A DNA stretch of 22,997 nucleotides from Candidatus Woesearchaeota archaeon (GTDB taxonomy: Archaea > Nanoarchaeota > Nanoarchaeia > Woesearchaeales > JAGVZT01): NCBI GenBank assembly GCA_017608295.1, contig JAFCGF010000032.1, forward strand, positions 1-22,997. Reading direction: 5' to 3'. The position numbers and the translations under genes are program-made. The notes under the pieces were generated by a model that saw only the letters and a list, made by a program, of their open reading frames with translations, was not told the origin of the DNA and searched no databases. Position 1 is the stretch's first letter. The number at the start of each line of letters is the position of its first letter. Shown here piece after piece: positions 1 to 8,346 of this stretch.

Positions 1-1212
1 CCTTTGCACAATCGGGACCGAAATCAAAATTATAAACGCCGGAAACAGCTGCACTCGCTGCCGGACAAGCAAGCCTTCGTTTACCATATAGGTGAATAAA
101 AAAAAGAATGGAAGGCATACCAAAATAGCTACCTCAACTGCTGGTTTCTTCAATATGCACTTCCACTCATTCCTGCTCATCCTCGCCCATAAAAAAACTA
201 TTGCAAAAGATATGCACCAAATTTCTAAACCAGCCAAAAGAAATCGAATACCGCCTCCTTTCCAAAAAAAAGGGCGAAACATAGCATTTATTCCACCATC
301 TATAACCGGAATTGCTCCAGTCGCACCATAGCCAAAGGTTGATTTTCCAAGGACCGTACCGACCCTGCTATAGGGCATTTCACTTCGCAGATTATACAAC
401 TTGATTTTTTCTTCACCTCTATGCATAATCTCTAATACGGAAAACGTTCCAAGCCTCTTTACAAAAGGAGAATAGAATACTAAAGCCATCAGCACTACAA
501 AGAGTAAGTATCTCCGGTAACTTTTGTGAAAAACTATGACAACAAATATTGCTCCTACCCAAATTGCTGTTATATGCGGACGTAACAAATAACCTGTGAT
601 CGCTCCAAAACAAAACAAGATGAACCTAAGGAAGACCTGTTTTTGCGATTTTGGAAATTCTAAAAATCCGACCATCTGACAAATGGCCCAATAAATCATT
701 GCTTCCTTAAGATTTGCACTCGACCACATAACGACCGAGGGGACGAAAATAATCAAAAGAGGCAGAATTGCTCTTCTTGACTTCTTCGCTCCGCAATAAG
801 AATACACAACACGTACCAGGACGAGTCCTCCCCAAAATGCCAGCACGGCGTTAAAGGCCAAAATCGATATTACAGATCCTCCTGTGAAATAATAAAATAT
901 GCTTTGCCAAGTCGTGTAAAACCATCGCCCAGGAGTGATGAATTTCTTACCTACAGTAACATAGTCTCCGTCTTCCAAATATGCAATAACATGACGGTAC
1001 CAGTAGCCAGAAAATCGCACCGAATCAGACTCTTGAACACCTATGACGTCGTATATCACATTATGCCAGCATGAAAGTCCTATCCATGATAAGCCCCCAA
1101 TCATGATCACCATTCGGAGGTCCTTAGAGAAGCCATAGCCCGAAAGGTTTGCTTCAACTAATTTTGGAATCCAAAGCACAAGTATTGTAATTGATATTAG
1201 ATCAGTTATCAT
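1..1212 (-). CDS. Polytopic membrane protein, Wzy/EpsG-like polysaccharide polymerase candidate (3' end beyond left edge)
   Basis: I translated this frame by hand. It is open from an ATG at 1212 to the window edge, 404 codons with no stop, so the C-terminus is missing. An in-frame TGA lies at 1224-1222, so no earlier start is possible; I see no strong Shine-Dalgarno sequence. The protein is highly hydrophobic, with probable membrane segments near residues 2-17, 34-51, 105-135, 150-163, 169-185, 196-210, 213-230, 238-252, 322-342, 360-378 and 388-404. A loop reading SANLKEAM (165-172) followed by LRPH (210-213) resembles the charged Lys-Glu and Arg-Pro positions of EpsG/Wzy-type polymerases and related membrane glycosyltransferases. 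It follows the Wzz-like gene by 95 bases, a natural place for a polymerase. Wzy-like proteins diverge strongly, so the class is inferred from topology and neighbours; a membrane glycosyltransferase or O-unit ligase is the alternative. Confidence 0.6.
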   Translation of the reverse strand, partial: MITDLISITILVLWIPKLVEANLSGYGFSKDLRMVIMIGGLSWIGLSCWHNVIYDVIGVQESDSVRFSGYWYRHVIAYLEDGDYVTVGKKFITPGRWFYTTWQSIFYYFTGGSVISILAFNAVLAFWGGLVLVRVVYSYCGAKKSRRAILPLLIIFVPSVVMWSSANLKEAMIYWAICQMVGFLEFPKSQKQVFLRFILFCFGAITGYLLRPHITAIWVGAIFVVIVFHKSYRRYLLFVVLMALVFYSPFVKRLGTFSVLEIMHRGEEKIKLYNLRSEMPYSRVGTVLGKSTFGYGATGAIPVIDGGINAMFRPFFWKGGGIRFLLAGLEIWCISFAIVFLWARMSRNEWKCILKKPAVEVAILVCLPFFFLFTYMVNEGLLVRQRVQLFPAFIILISVPIVQR

Positions 1213-1307
1213 TTTTTTTGATCACAAAACATTTCGGACTTCAAAAAGCATATCAAATTAAATCAGGATTGTGCGCTCATTTTAACCTCTATAACTGGAA
1301 ATTCCTC

Positions 1308-2675
1308 TTAATCTGTATCTCTTCCGTAATTCACAACAAATTCCTTAAAGATCGCAATAAAGCAGCCTGCCATAAATCCTGCAAATAATCCAAAAAGGAG
1401 ATTTCTTATTGTCTTGGGTTTCACAGGGGCCGAACTACTCTTTGGAGATTGCAAAACTCTCATATTTTGAACTCCTTCCTTCTGCCTTTCAAAATCGCTG
1501 AGTTTTACACCAAGCTTCCGCATTTCATTTCGTTGCTTTTTAGAAGCTGATTCCAACTCTTTCAACCTCCTGCCCATTTTTTTATCGAAACCATCCTTAA
1601 TATTTCCATTATCTGCTAACCTTATTCTTTCTTCCAGACTGATTATCTTTTCCTTTGTTTCGAATATTTTCTCTAAAAGATGCTTCTCAGTTTTCGACAC
1701 AAGCTTCTCCTCTGATTTCTCCTTTATTTCTTTCTCAATTAATTTCGCCTTCTGCTTAGCTTGCAGCAATCGTAAATTATTTTCACTCACTCTATGCTCA
1801 AACTCGTTCAAAGATTTATACATGGTCCGCATGGTATCTAAAACCTGACAAGCAGCATTGAAATCATTAATAGGCATACCCCTGGAAGCCGCATCATTTT
1901 TCATTTTATTCAACAGACCAATGTTCCCTTTCAGGGCCTCGATATATTCAACTATTTTCGAATTTTGGACTACAGCATTTCCTGCAATGTCTTCTTCGAA
2001 GCATTTCTTCTGCCTCAACGCCAGAATTTCCATTTCTTTCCGGCTCTTTTCATGCAGCCGAAGATTATCAATTTCCTCTTCTAGTCCTCTCAATTCTTCT
2101 TGAATATATCCGTTAATATCATTCTGGACTTCTAAAATTCGTTGCTTTGTTCTATCCACACTTACATCGATATTTTTCGACCAATCCCTCACCTCTCCGG
2201 AAACTCTCGATTTAACCAGAGCTATCAATTTTTCCAAAACCTGTATACCTAACTCAACATCTGAATTCTCGTACTCGATCCTTACAAACTGATCCATTCC
2301 GTCCCCTACTCGATCTACCTTGAATGACAAGTCTTCTAACGAGTTAAGTTTTCCCTGCAAATCATTTAATAACGCCTCATTGAAAATTCCAGAAAGTATT
2401 GTTTCTTGTATGTTACGAGCGGTTACCGGACACGACCTCTTTCCTTTCTTATAAAAACCTCCTTTGGGAGGTTCCAGCAATGTACTAAAATTGTAAATTC
2501 TTGGCAATAGAGAATTTATAAGCAACGCGCCTAATGAACATCCTATGGTAACTGATATTACTAAAATTCTCAGCCGCCATAAAACACGCAAAATTACTAT
2601 TATTCCTATTTTGTCTTCCGGCTCGCTCACTTTACGTTGATCATAATCGCTTCCTGAAATTGCCATCACATTCAA
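1308..2675 (-). CDS. Wzz-like polysaccharide chain-length determinant with long coiled coil
   Basis: This 455-residue inner-membrane protein has the polysaccharide co-polymerase layout. A short cytoplasmic N-terminus leads to a membrane segment at about 37-57. A long charged periplasmic region follows, mostly heptad-rich coiled coil (about 170-400). Then come a proline-rich stretch (SSSAPVKPKT, about 411-420) and a second membrane segment (about 425-443). The proline-rich motif before the second membrane segment is characteristic of the Wzz family. Ordinary Wzz proteins are roughly 330 residues, so this one has an enlarged coiled coil, as in long-chain types. No Walker motifs or tyrosine-rich tail are present, so no kinase is fused. 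The ATG overlaps the stop of the upstream glycosyltransferase by four bases (ATGA), suggesting translational coupling. Family role: setting the modal length of the polymer made by Wzy. Confidence 0.85.
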   Translation of the reverse strand: MNVMAISGSDYDQRKVSEPEDKIGIIVILRVLWRLRILVISVTIGCSLGALLINSLLPRIYNFSTLLEPPKGGFYKKGKRSCPVTARNIQETILSGIFNEALLNDLQGKLNSLEDLSFKVDRVGDGMDQFVRIEYENSDVELGIQVLEKLIALVKSRVSGEVRDWSKNIDVSVDRTKQRILEVQNDINGYIQEELRGLEEEIDNLRLHEKSRKEMEILALRQKKCFEEDIAGNAVVQNSKIVEYIEALKGNIGLLNKMKNDAASRGMPINDFNAACQVLDTMRTMYKSLNEFEHRVSENNLRLLQAKQKAKLIEKEIKEKSEEKLVSKTEKHLLEKIFETKEKIISLEERIRLADNGNIKDGFDKKMGRRLKELESASKKQRNEMRKLGVKLSDFERQKEGVQNMRVLQSPKSSSAPVKPKTIRNLLFGLFAGFMAGCFIAIFKEFVVNYGRDTD

Positions 2676-3778
2676 TCCTTCTTCTTCAGGATATTCAAAA
2701 ATAGCTGTTCATACATACCAATCATCTTTCCTACCTCAAATTTTTCTTCAACTACATTTCTTGCCGACTCACGATTAAATTGTTTCCCTAAGGCATCTTT
2801 TATTCCTTTGGCCATTTCTTCGATGTCACCACACTTCACTGTGCATCCATTAACGCCTTGCTCGATTATCTCATTAATTCCTCCAGGACATGAAAAGGCA
2901 ACAACAGGAGTTCCACACGCATTCGCTTCCAAAATAACATTTGGAAAACCTTCGTATCTAGAGCTTAAAACGAATAAATCAGCTTGGTCGAAATAAGGAT
3001 AGGGGTTTGAAACCAAGCCTTGAAAAGTCACCTTTGCTGCTAAACCTAGTTCACAGCAGAGTCTTTTCAATTTATTTTTCTCTGGACCATCCCCCAAAAT
3101 TGTAAGGTGAAGCCTTGTATTTTTTATGAGGGATAAAGCTCTTAAAAGCAAATCAAAGCCCTTTTGATATTTCAGTTTTCCCACGCTTAGCAACTCAGGA
3201 CGCCCCCCCCTGAAAACCCTTTCCTTTCCTTCAGCCCGCTTCCTGATGCCTAAGATATCCACACCATTATTGATAACCACAATGCAGCTTTTCTTAACTC
3301 CCCAAAACCGAACTAAATCATCTCGCATATCGTTTGATTGACAAACGATTTTTTCCACTGTTCTAGACAATCCCGCATAGACGCAAGCCAGGGGTCTTCC
3401 AAGCATGCTCTGTTTCCCGTTGATACTTGGTAAGTTAGTTTCACGGATAACGAACTTTATTTTCGAAGACAGCAGAGGTCTACATACTGCAACCGCAGCA
3501 TTGAGATGTCCAACCGTAGAAAAAACAACTTCTGGTTCTTTTTGTCTTACTATTTTAAGTATTTTGAGTATAGCATATCGTACCCTTTTGGCATTCATAT
3601 CCCCGACAAATACATCCCTCGGCAATTCTTCAATTAACGGCCCAACACCATTCACCAAGGCAATTTCAGGAGCAAACTTATCTCTGCTAATATGCTTAGA
3701 AAGTGTAACAATAAATCTTTCAGCTCCGCCGATCCTCATCGAAGGAGCCAGAAAAAGAATTTTTATTCTTCTATGCAT
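2672..3778 (-). CDS. Glycosyltransferase family 4 (GT-B fold)
   Basis: This 368-residue protein is a cytoplasmic retaining glycosyltransferase of GT4 type. The N-terminal Rossmann domain opens with an acceptor-side glycine motif, RIGGAE (15-20). The C-terminal domain has LSVGKLKYQKGFD (197-209), LGDGPE (228-233) and the EX7E nucleotide-sugar motif EGFPNVILE with Glu276 and Glu284, followed by GTPVV (289-293). Length and order match the family. Donor and acceptor cannot be read from sequence; in this locus it should add one sugar of the lipid-linked repeat unit. It starts 40 bases after the sulfatase-like gene and shares ATGA with the downstream Wzz-like gene. The upstream sequence gives only a weak ribosome site, so coupling with the gene before it is plausible. 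Confidence 0.9.
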   Translation of the reverse strand: MHRRIKILFLAPSMRIGGAERFIVTLSKHISRDKFAPEIALVNGVGPLIEELPRDVFVGDMNAKRVRYAILKILKIVRQKEPEVVFSTVGHLNAAVAVCRPLLSSKIKFVIRETNLPSINGKQSMLGRPLACVYAGLSRTVEKIVCQSNDMRDDLVRFWGVKKSCIVVINNGVDILGIRKRAEGKERVFRGGRPELLSVGKLKYQKGFDLLLRALSLIKNTRLHLTILGDGPEKNKLKRLCCELGLAAKVTFQGLVSNPYPYFDQADLFVLSSRYEGFPNVILEANACGTPVVAFSCPGGINEIIEQGVNGCTVKCGDIEEMAKGIKDALGKQFNRESARNVVEEKFEVGKMIGMYEQLFLNILKKKD

Positions 3779-3818
3779 TTCATCTGATCGTCTAATTTTG
3801 CATCAAAACTCTATTTTT

Positions 3819-5543
3819 TCAACCAATTCGTTTTTTTTTTTTTTTTATCTCTGCTAACAAGGAACGGTCTCTCATCTTCTTTACCTTTTCCATATCAGGC
3901 GTGTATACTAGATTTCTCTTCAGCAAATGGGCGAATGCAACCTTCGCAAAATATAATAGGTCTCTCACCAAAAGAAGAGGTTCTTGTTTGTAGAAGACTT
4001 GGTTGTGCTTGTATCTCATAACCGGGCGCCTTACCAAATTAATTCTGCGACTATATATTTTCATGTTATAATCGACAAGAAGCACTTTCTTTGAAATGAT
4101 TTTGCCCACTTCATGAAAAGCAGGATCTTCAAAACTCAAACTACTATTTTCGCATATTATTAGACTAATATCATAAGGTCCAAGATTATGCTTTCTAAGC
4201 AATTCCTTTGAAATCTTCGTCTTAAACACATCCGCTCGAAATATTGTGTCAAACACTTTCTCCGAATCATCCTCAATTCGATACCTTTTTGGAACTAGCA
4301 GATCAATAGACACGCCAGAAAATCTCTTTCGCAAGCATTTTGCAAGAATCCTTAAGAAAATAAGCGGCGCAGAATTTAGAAAGATAATACTTCCAATCCT
4401 GTTCTCTTTAATTCTCCCTGCATTTTTTTCAAATGCAATTTTCAGTTCTTTCGCATGAAACTCATTCAACTCCGTCTGCAATTCTTGCAGATGTTGACGA
4501 AATTTCAGCTTAACATTTTCTTTGTTATGCAAATCTCCGCTGAGGATATCGTGCATCTCCTTTGGATCATCTCTTAAATCATAAAGTTCCTCCACGCATT
4601 CATCATAGTAATAAACATATTTATATACGTTTGACCTTAAAGCTGTAATTCTTCCTTTTGCTAGTCTTAACCGAGTATCTATTCTTACAATTCGGTCATC
4701 CCAAGCAGCCTTTTTTCCGTGCAGCAAATCAACTAAATTATATCCCTTAACATATTTCATTCTCGGATCATTGCTTTCAATGTTCAGCAAATCCAAAATC
4801 GTAGGCATTAAATCAATAGTGCCGACAGTATCCTGTATTTTCATCGATTTACAACCGGGAAACCTTATGAAAAGCGGGATTCTTACATTGTCATCCGTTA
4901 CAATCATATCATGTCTTGTCCCTCTCAGGATTGCCTTATTGAATCCGGTTCGTGGATCTGGATATCCATGATCTGAACACATAACAATCACACTGTTTTC
5001 GTACAATCCACTTTTCTTAAATATTTCAAGGGCAGCCTTTACCGTCTTTGATACATTCGGATCTTGTCTGCAATCATACCATAACATGAAAAAACCAGGC
5101 AGCCTTAAACCAGCTTCAACTATATTCTCCAATATTTCATTTACCTGGCGATTGGTCCACCACTTACCATGTGAGATTCCTTTAGGAAAATACTTTGCAG
5201 AAACAGGATAAATTAGGTCCTTCATAACTTCACGGTCTTCTTTAGAGTTATGTATGCAAACATTCTCATAGCCTTTACTAGCAAGAATGTTCTGCAGTGA
5301 AATTATGAAATTCGGATCGAACTGCCAGGCATCAAAATGTCTCGAGATAAAGCAACAAGGCATACCTGTAAACATCGCAGCGCCTGATAATATCGAGCTC
5401 GGCGCAGATGTATACGCATTTAAAAATTCGACACTTTCCAGTGCAAATTCGTCCATAATGTCAAGCCGGTCACGATCATCAGCATATGTACGGTATGTTC
5501 GCACACTATCCACAATAATCCAAATTAGATTAAGCCTATCCAT
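3819..5543 (-). CDS. Sulfatase/alkaline-phosphatase superfamily protein with extra C-terminal domain
   Basis: This 574-residue protein begins with an alkaline-phosphatase-superfamily domain (about 1-345). Asp12 sits in the first strand (IIVDSV). The nucleophile region reads SAPSS (46-50) followed by FTG (58-60), and the metal site SDHG is at 190-193. The usual sulfatase signature is Cys/Ser-x-Pro-Ser-Arg. Here a Ser is at the modified position and the Arg is replaced by Ser50, so normal formylglycine-dependent activity is doubtful. Residues about 382-500 form a second alpha/beta unit (IGSIIFLNSAPLIF, then DLLVPKRY) resembling the start of a heptosyltransferase-like Rossmann domain. No signal peptide is visible, unlike secreted sulfatases. 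The C-terminus contains five lysines encoded by a 16-A run (3831-3846). Possible roles are glycan sulfate or phosphate-group transfer or hydrolysis. The superfamily is secure, the substrate unknown. Confidence 0.75.
   Translation of the reverse strand: MDRLNLIWIIVDSVRTYRTYADDRDRLDIMDEFALESVEFLNAYTSAPSSILSGAAMFTGMPCCFISRHFDAWQFDPNFIISLQNILASKGYENVCIHNSKEDREVMKDLIYPVSAKYFPKGISHGKWWTNRQVNEILENIVEAGLRLPGFFMLWYDCRQDPNVSKTVKAALEIFKKSGLYENSVIVMCSDHGYPDPRTGFNKAILRGTRHDMIVTDDNVRIPLFIRFPGCKSMKIQDTVGTIDLMPTILDLLNIESNDPRMKYVKGYNLVDLLHGKKAAWDDRIVRIDTRLRLAKGRITALRSNVYKYVYYYDECVEELYDLRDDPKEMHDILSGDLHNKENVKLKFRQHLQELQTELNEFHAKELKIAFEKNAGRIKENRIGSIIFLNSAPLIFLRILAKCLRKRFSGVSIDLLVPKRYRIEDDSEKVFDTIFRADVFKTKISKELLRKHNLGPYDISLIICENSSLSFEDPAFHEVGKIISKKVLLVDYNMKIYSRRINLVRRPVMRYKHNQVFYKQEPLLLVRDLLYFAKVAFAHLLKRNLVYTPDMEKVKKMRDRSLLAEIKKKKKRIG
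3831..3846 (-). repeat. 16-nt homopolymeric A tract inside the sulfatase-like gene
   Basis: On the minus strand sixteen consecutive A residues encode the end of one Ile codon and five Lys codons, four codons before the stop. By hand, adding one A would give the tail TNWLKK and a stop; removing one would give NELVEKIEF and a stop. Length changes therefore alter only the last few residues and bring the stop closer to the next gene's start at 3778. Such runs are prone to replication, transcription or sequencing slippage. Confidence 0.85.
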
Positions 5544-5672
5544 TCTTCTTCCGTTATATCAAACCGATAAATGCATTTAAAAAGCTTTACTTCTTTACAA
5601 CTAATGATTCAGGATTTATTTTATGCACCTTGCATCGAAAACAGTTTCCGAGGAAAGCTAACAGTATTTTTT

Positions 5673-6103
5673 TCACGGAATAACTTCTCCCGACTGCGAT
5701 GGGGCCGCCTCAACTCTAACTATTTCCAGGACACCTCTCTTATGGGAATAGGAATATCGTGAATCTTTTGTCCAGTATTGAAATGCCTTTTTGGTAAAAA
5801 AGGGCTTATGAATAGGATCACCAAATGCTCCACAATAATTGTACCACAAGACCCCTCCCTTAAAAAGTCCGCCCGATTTCAAAATCCTGGGTATTTCAGC
5901 AAAACATCTGATTAAATGTGCTATATGCTCCAAAACTGAGTTTCCAAGGACTTTATCAAATTGATTATCATCAAAAGGCCACGGATAGCAATCCATGTCG
6001 TGCAAAATATCCACCCAAGATAACCCTCAAGGTCCATATTGACATATCGTTCAAAGGGCATTTTACCGCACCCTAATTGTAGTTTAGATTTCTGCATTTT
6101 CAC
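5673..6103 (-). pseudogene. SAM-dependent methyltransferase, frameshifted
   Basis: Two reading frames together encode one small class I methyltransferase. The first (6103 to about 6016) gives KLQLGCGKMPFERYVNMDLEG, the SAM-binding motif I and the ribose-binding acidic residue. The second (from 6014) continues with VDILHDMDCYPWPF, then FDKVLGNSVLEHI and RILKSGGLFKG, the usual motif order. The frames join perfectly (GYLG-VDILHD) if one G is added to the GGG at 6014-6016, so this is a single-base deletion or a sequencing error. Reading ends with a TGA at 5673, shorter than I would expect. Another frame continues open to a TAA at 5589-5587, so a second lesion near 5690 is possible. The start overlaps the upstream methyltransferase gene by 20 bases. 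Without the frameshift it would probably methylate a sugar of the glycan; substrate unknown. Confidence 0.75.
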
Positions 6104-7082
6104 TATTTAATGTTTGATCGCCAATTTCCATATCCTTTTCCGGAATGACCTTTTTTTTCGCTATGATAAGGAAGCCTCGGCTTAAAAGCAATTCTGCAAA
6201 AAACTTTTTTTCTAGTTCCTCCCGATATGGTTCAAACAATTCTGCTTCCTCCCATGAAAACTCCTCATCTATTCCTTTCTTATGATGATCACGATCAACA
6301 CAAAATATGCTAACATCTCTAAAGTATTTACGATAACATCTTTCGACATCGGAAATCCTTACTTTGTTCAAATGGTTTGAATTCGTCCTTATCAACCCTC
6401 TTAAATGACCCCATGGATATCGTCTATTTAAGGCATCCGGCTTATGGTTTCCTGAAAAACTATAATAATTATGATATAAATGGTAGTTAACTCCATTCTT
6501 TACACTGACACGAGCCATCTCTTTGATTACTAATCGTACATCCTTCACGTGTTCGAGCACAGCATTGGACACGACAACATCAAATCTATTATTTTCGAAT
6601 GGGATTTTGTGCCCATCATAAGAAATAAGGTTCAAATCCTTGTGAGAAACTTTCTTCCCGATATGTGTCACTAAACGATCATAATATCGATGTTTAACAC
6701 CTAAGTGGTTCTTTATGCACATATTTATGCATCTCAAAACGTCCTTTAAACTCTTAGCCATCCGCATGTTATGTATAAAATACTTCACAAAACCATCACG
6801 CCAAAAAACCTTGATAACATCAATACCGAAGACTTCTTTTGCACATGTAGAGTATAACAAAACATCAGCGTATCTATAGCCGCATCCCATCACTAGGACG
6901 GAACACTCTTTTAAGGGTTTTTCTAAATTATCGCTAATATCTCTCCTGCTTTTCGCAAAACATATAAAAAAATCGTGGTCTGCTTCTCCAATAGATATAG
7001 GACTCACTATTCCACATTGACCATCACCTCGAACGACAAACCATTTCAAAATCATATTTCTCTTAGGCAACCCAAATCCCAT
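6084..7082 (-). CDS. Class I SAM-dependent methyltransferase
   Basis: This 332-residue protein has a Rossmann methyltransferase core. Motif I is VLVMGCGYR (62-70), the acidic residue after strand 2 is Asp88 in VFGID, the post-motif II segment reads IPFENNRFDVVVSNAVLEHV, and MARVSVKNG stands in the usual LKPGG position. The VSNAVLEHV segment is typical of the Methyltransf_11 group. An insertion between motif I and the strand-4 segment makes it longer than the minimal fold. The acceptor is unknown; a sugar hydroxyl or carboxyl on the repeat unit is likely from context. Met10 (ATG at 7055), preceded by AAGAGA, is an alternative start with a better ribosome site. The gene follows a 153-base gap in which I found no gene. 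Confidence 0.82.
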   Translation of the reverse strand: MGFGLPKRNMILKWFVVRGDGQCGIVSPISIGEADHDFFICFAKSRRDISDNLEKPLKECSVLVMGCGYRYADVLLYSTCAKEVFGIDVIKVFWRDGFVKYFIHNMRMAKSLKDVLRCINMCIKNHLGVKHRYYDRLVTHIGKKVSHKDLNLISYDGHKIPFENNRFDVVVSNAVLEHVKDVRLVIKEMARVSVKNGVNYHLYHNYYSFSGNHKPDALNRRYPWGHLRGLIRTNSNHLNKVRISDVERCYRKYFRDVSIFCVDRDHHKKGIDEEFSWEEAELFEPYREELEKKFFAELLLSRGFLIIAKKKVIPEKDMEIGDQTLNSENAEI

Positions 7083-7235
7083 TACGCATCAGCTCATTTT
7101 ATTAAAACTGCTCTTGGCTTTCAGAGGAACTTAAAATAGTCCTATTCATCCAATAAATTATTTGCACATCGCGAGCTGACAGGATCACTATATTAATCTG
7201 TTTGACCAATAAACAGCTCCCAGTAATAATTCCGA
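7083..7235. other. Spacer without a recognised gene
   Basis: These 153 bases separate the GT4 gene from the next methyltransferase gene. I see no ORF, terminator-type hairpin or convincing promoter; CCAATAAA occurs twice as a direct octamer. Confidence 0.6.
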
Positions 7236-8330
7236 TCATTCATTTTGCTCATATACTATGCATAGCTCTTTTAAAGCAACATCAAGAGAAAACAACTCAT
7301 CGACCCTATTTCGTCCCCTTTTACCGAACTTAATTGCTTCTGACTCATTTCTGAGAAACCAAAGGATCTTCTCAGAAATTCCTTTTACATCGTTTTTAGC
7401 ACATAACCAACCAGTCTCGCCATCACTTACAACTTCAGGAATTGCTTCAACATTTGTAGCGACAATTGGTCTTTCCATTGCCATTGCCTCCAAGAAAACA
7501 ATACCAAAGCCCTCCCATCGTGAAGCTAAAACAAAAACCCTCCATCTTCTTATTCTATTTAATACACCACTATTTGGCAACGCTCCCAGAAATCTAACTT
7601 TAGGCACTAACCCAAGCTTTTCGGTATACTCTTTAAGCTGCATTTCCTTTGAACCCACACCAATAATTTCAAGAACTGCTTCTGGAATAGCCGCGTTTAC
7701 AATCTTGAAGCTTTCTATCAATGTGTCAAAACCTTTCTGATATTCCAATTTACCAACACTACCAATACAAATTCCTTCGAGTGCATCACGATAGGAGCAA
7801 CTGGGAATCTGCCTTGTGTCTATGGCATTATAGATGACTTTAACTTTACCCTCTCGAATACCATACAATCTACAATTACCCTTTTTAACTGCTTCCGAAA
7901 TAGCTACGATTTGTGATGACATTTTGCTGCCAATATACACCTTCCAAACAGGTGTTCTACTCGGATCGTACACATTATGCCAATGGATGATTCTCGCTTT
8001 CACACGAGCCAATATACTACAAAGAAGTCCAAAAACGTAACACCCCACTAAATGAATATGAATGATGTCGATTTCATTTTCCTTGAGAAAAACTGAGAAT
8101 CTAATTATATTTATCATTCGCGATAAAATTCCATTCTTCTTGAACTCAACTATCTTAATATTTAACTTTTCAAATTCTTCAGCGAGAAAACCTGCCTTAT
8201 CAAAAACAGCAATAATTGGTTGAAATTTAGTAAGAGGTAACCTCTGCAGTGTCTGCAAAAGTAAGTTTTCTGCGCCGCCCGCCTTGAAAGACCCTATCAA
8301 AAAACAAATATTAATCTTCTTCTTGTCCAT
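7236..8330 (-). CDS. Glycosyltransferase family 4 (GT-B fold)
   Basis: This 364-residue protein is a second GT4 enzyme, clearly different in sequence from the one at 2672-3778. It has the N-terminal GSFKAGGAEN motif (13-22), VIYNAID (166-172) at the domain junction, SVGKLEYQKGFD (191-202) and the EX7E motif EGFGIVFLE with Glu273 and Glu281, followed by ERPIVATNVEAIPEV. These positions bind the nucleotide-sugar phosphates and uracil or guanine base in the family. It probably transfers one hexose-type residue to the growing lipid-linked oligosaccharide on the cytoplasmic face. The start follows the upstream methyltransferase stop by 16 bases, with GGGTAG near the ATG as a possible ribosome site. 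Confidence 0.9.
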   Translation of the reverse strand: MDKKKINICFLIGSFKAGGAENLLLQTLQRLPLTKFQPIIAVFDKAGFLAEEFEKLNIKIVEFKKNGILSRMINIIRFSVFLKENEIDIIHIHLVGCYVFGLLCSILARVKARIIHWHNVYDPSRTPVWKVYIGSKMSSQIVAISEAVKKGNCRLYGIREGKVKVIYNAIDTRQIPSCSYRDALEGICIGSVGKLEYQKGFDTLIESFKIVNAAIPEAVLEIIGVGSKEMQLKEYTEKLGLVPKVRFLGALPNSGVLNRIRRWRVFVLASRWEGFGIVFLEAMAMERPIVATNVEAIPEVVSDGETGWLCAKNDVKGISEKILWFLRNESEAIKFGKRGRNRVDELFSLDVALKELCIVYEQNE

Positions 8331-8346
8331 CTACTACCCAGCTATA

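Noticed and set aside
92..331. 79-codon plus-strand frame at the left edge
   Set aside because: It is antisense to the continuous membrane-protein frame that runs from 1212 to the edge.
3405..3857. 150-codon plus-strand frame with a poly-Phe end
   Set aside because: It is antisense to the first GT4 gene and reads through the 16-base homopolymer; composition is artificial.
7258..7740. 160-codon plus-strand frame
   Set aside because: It is antisense to a GT4 gene with a complete EX7E motif; no recognisable protein features.
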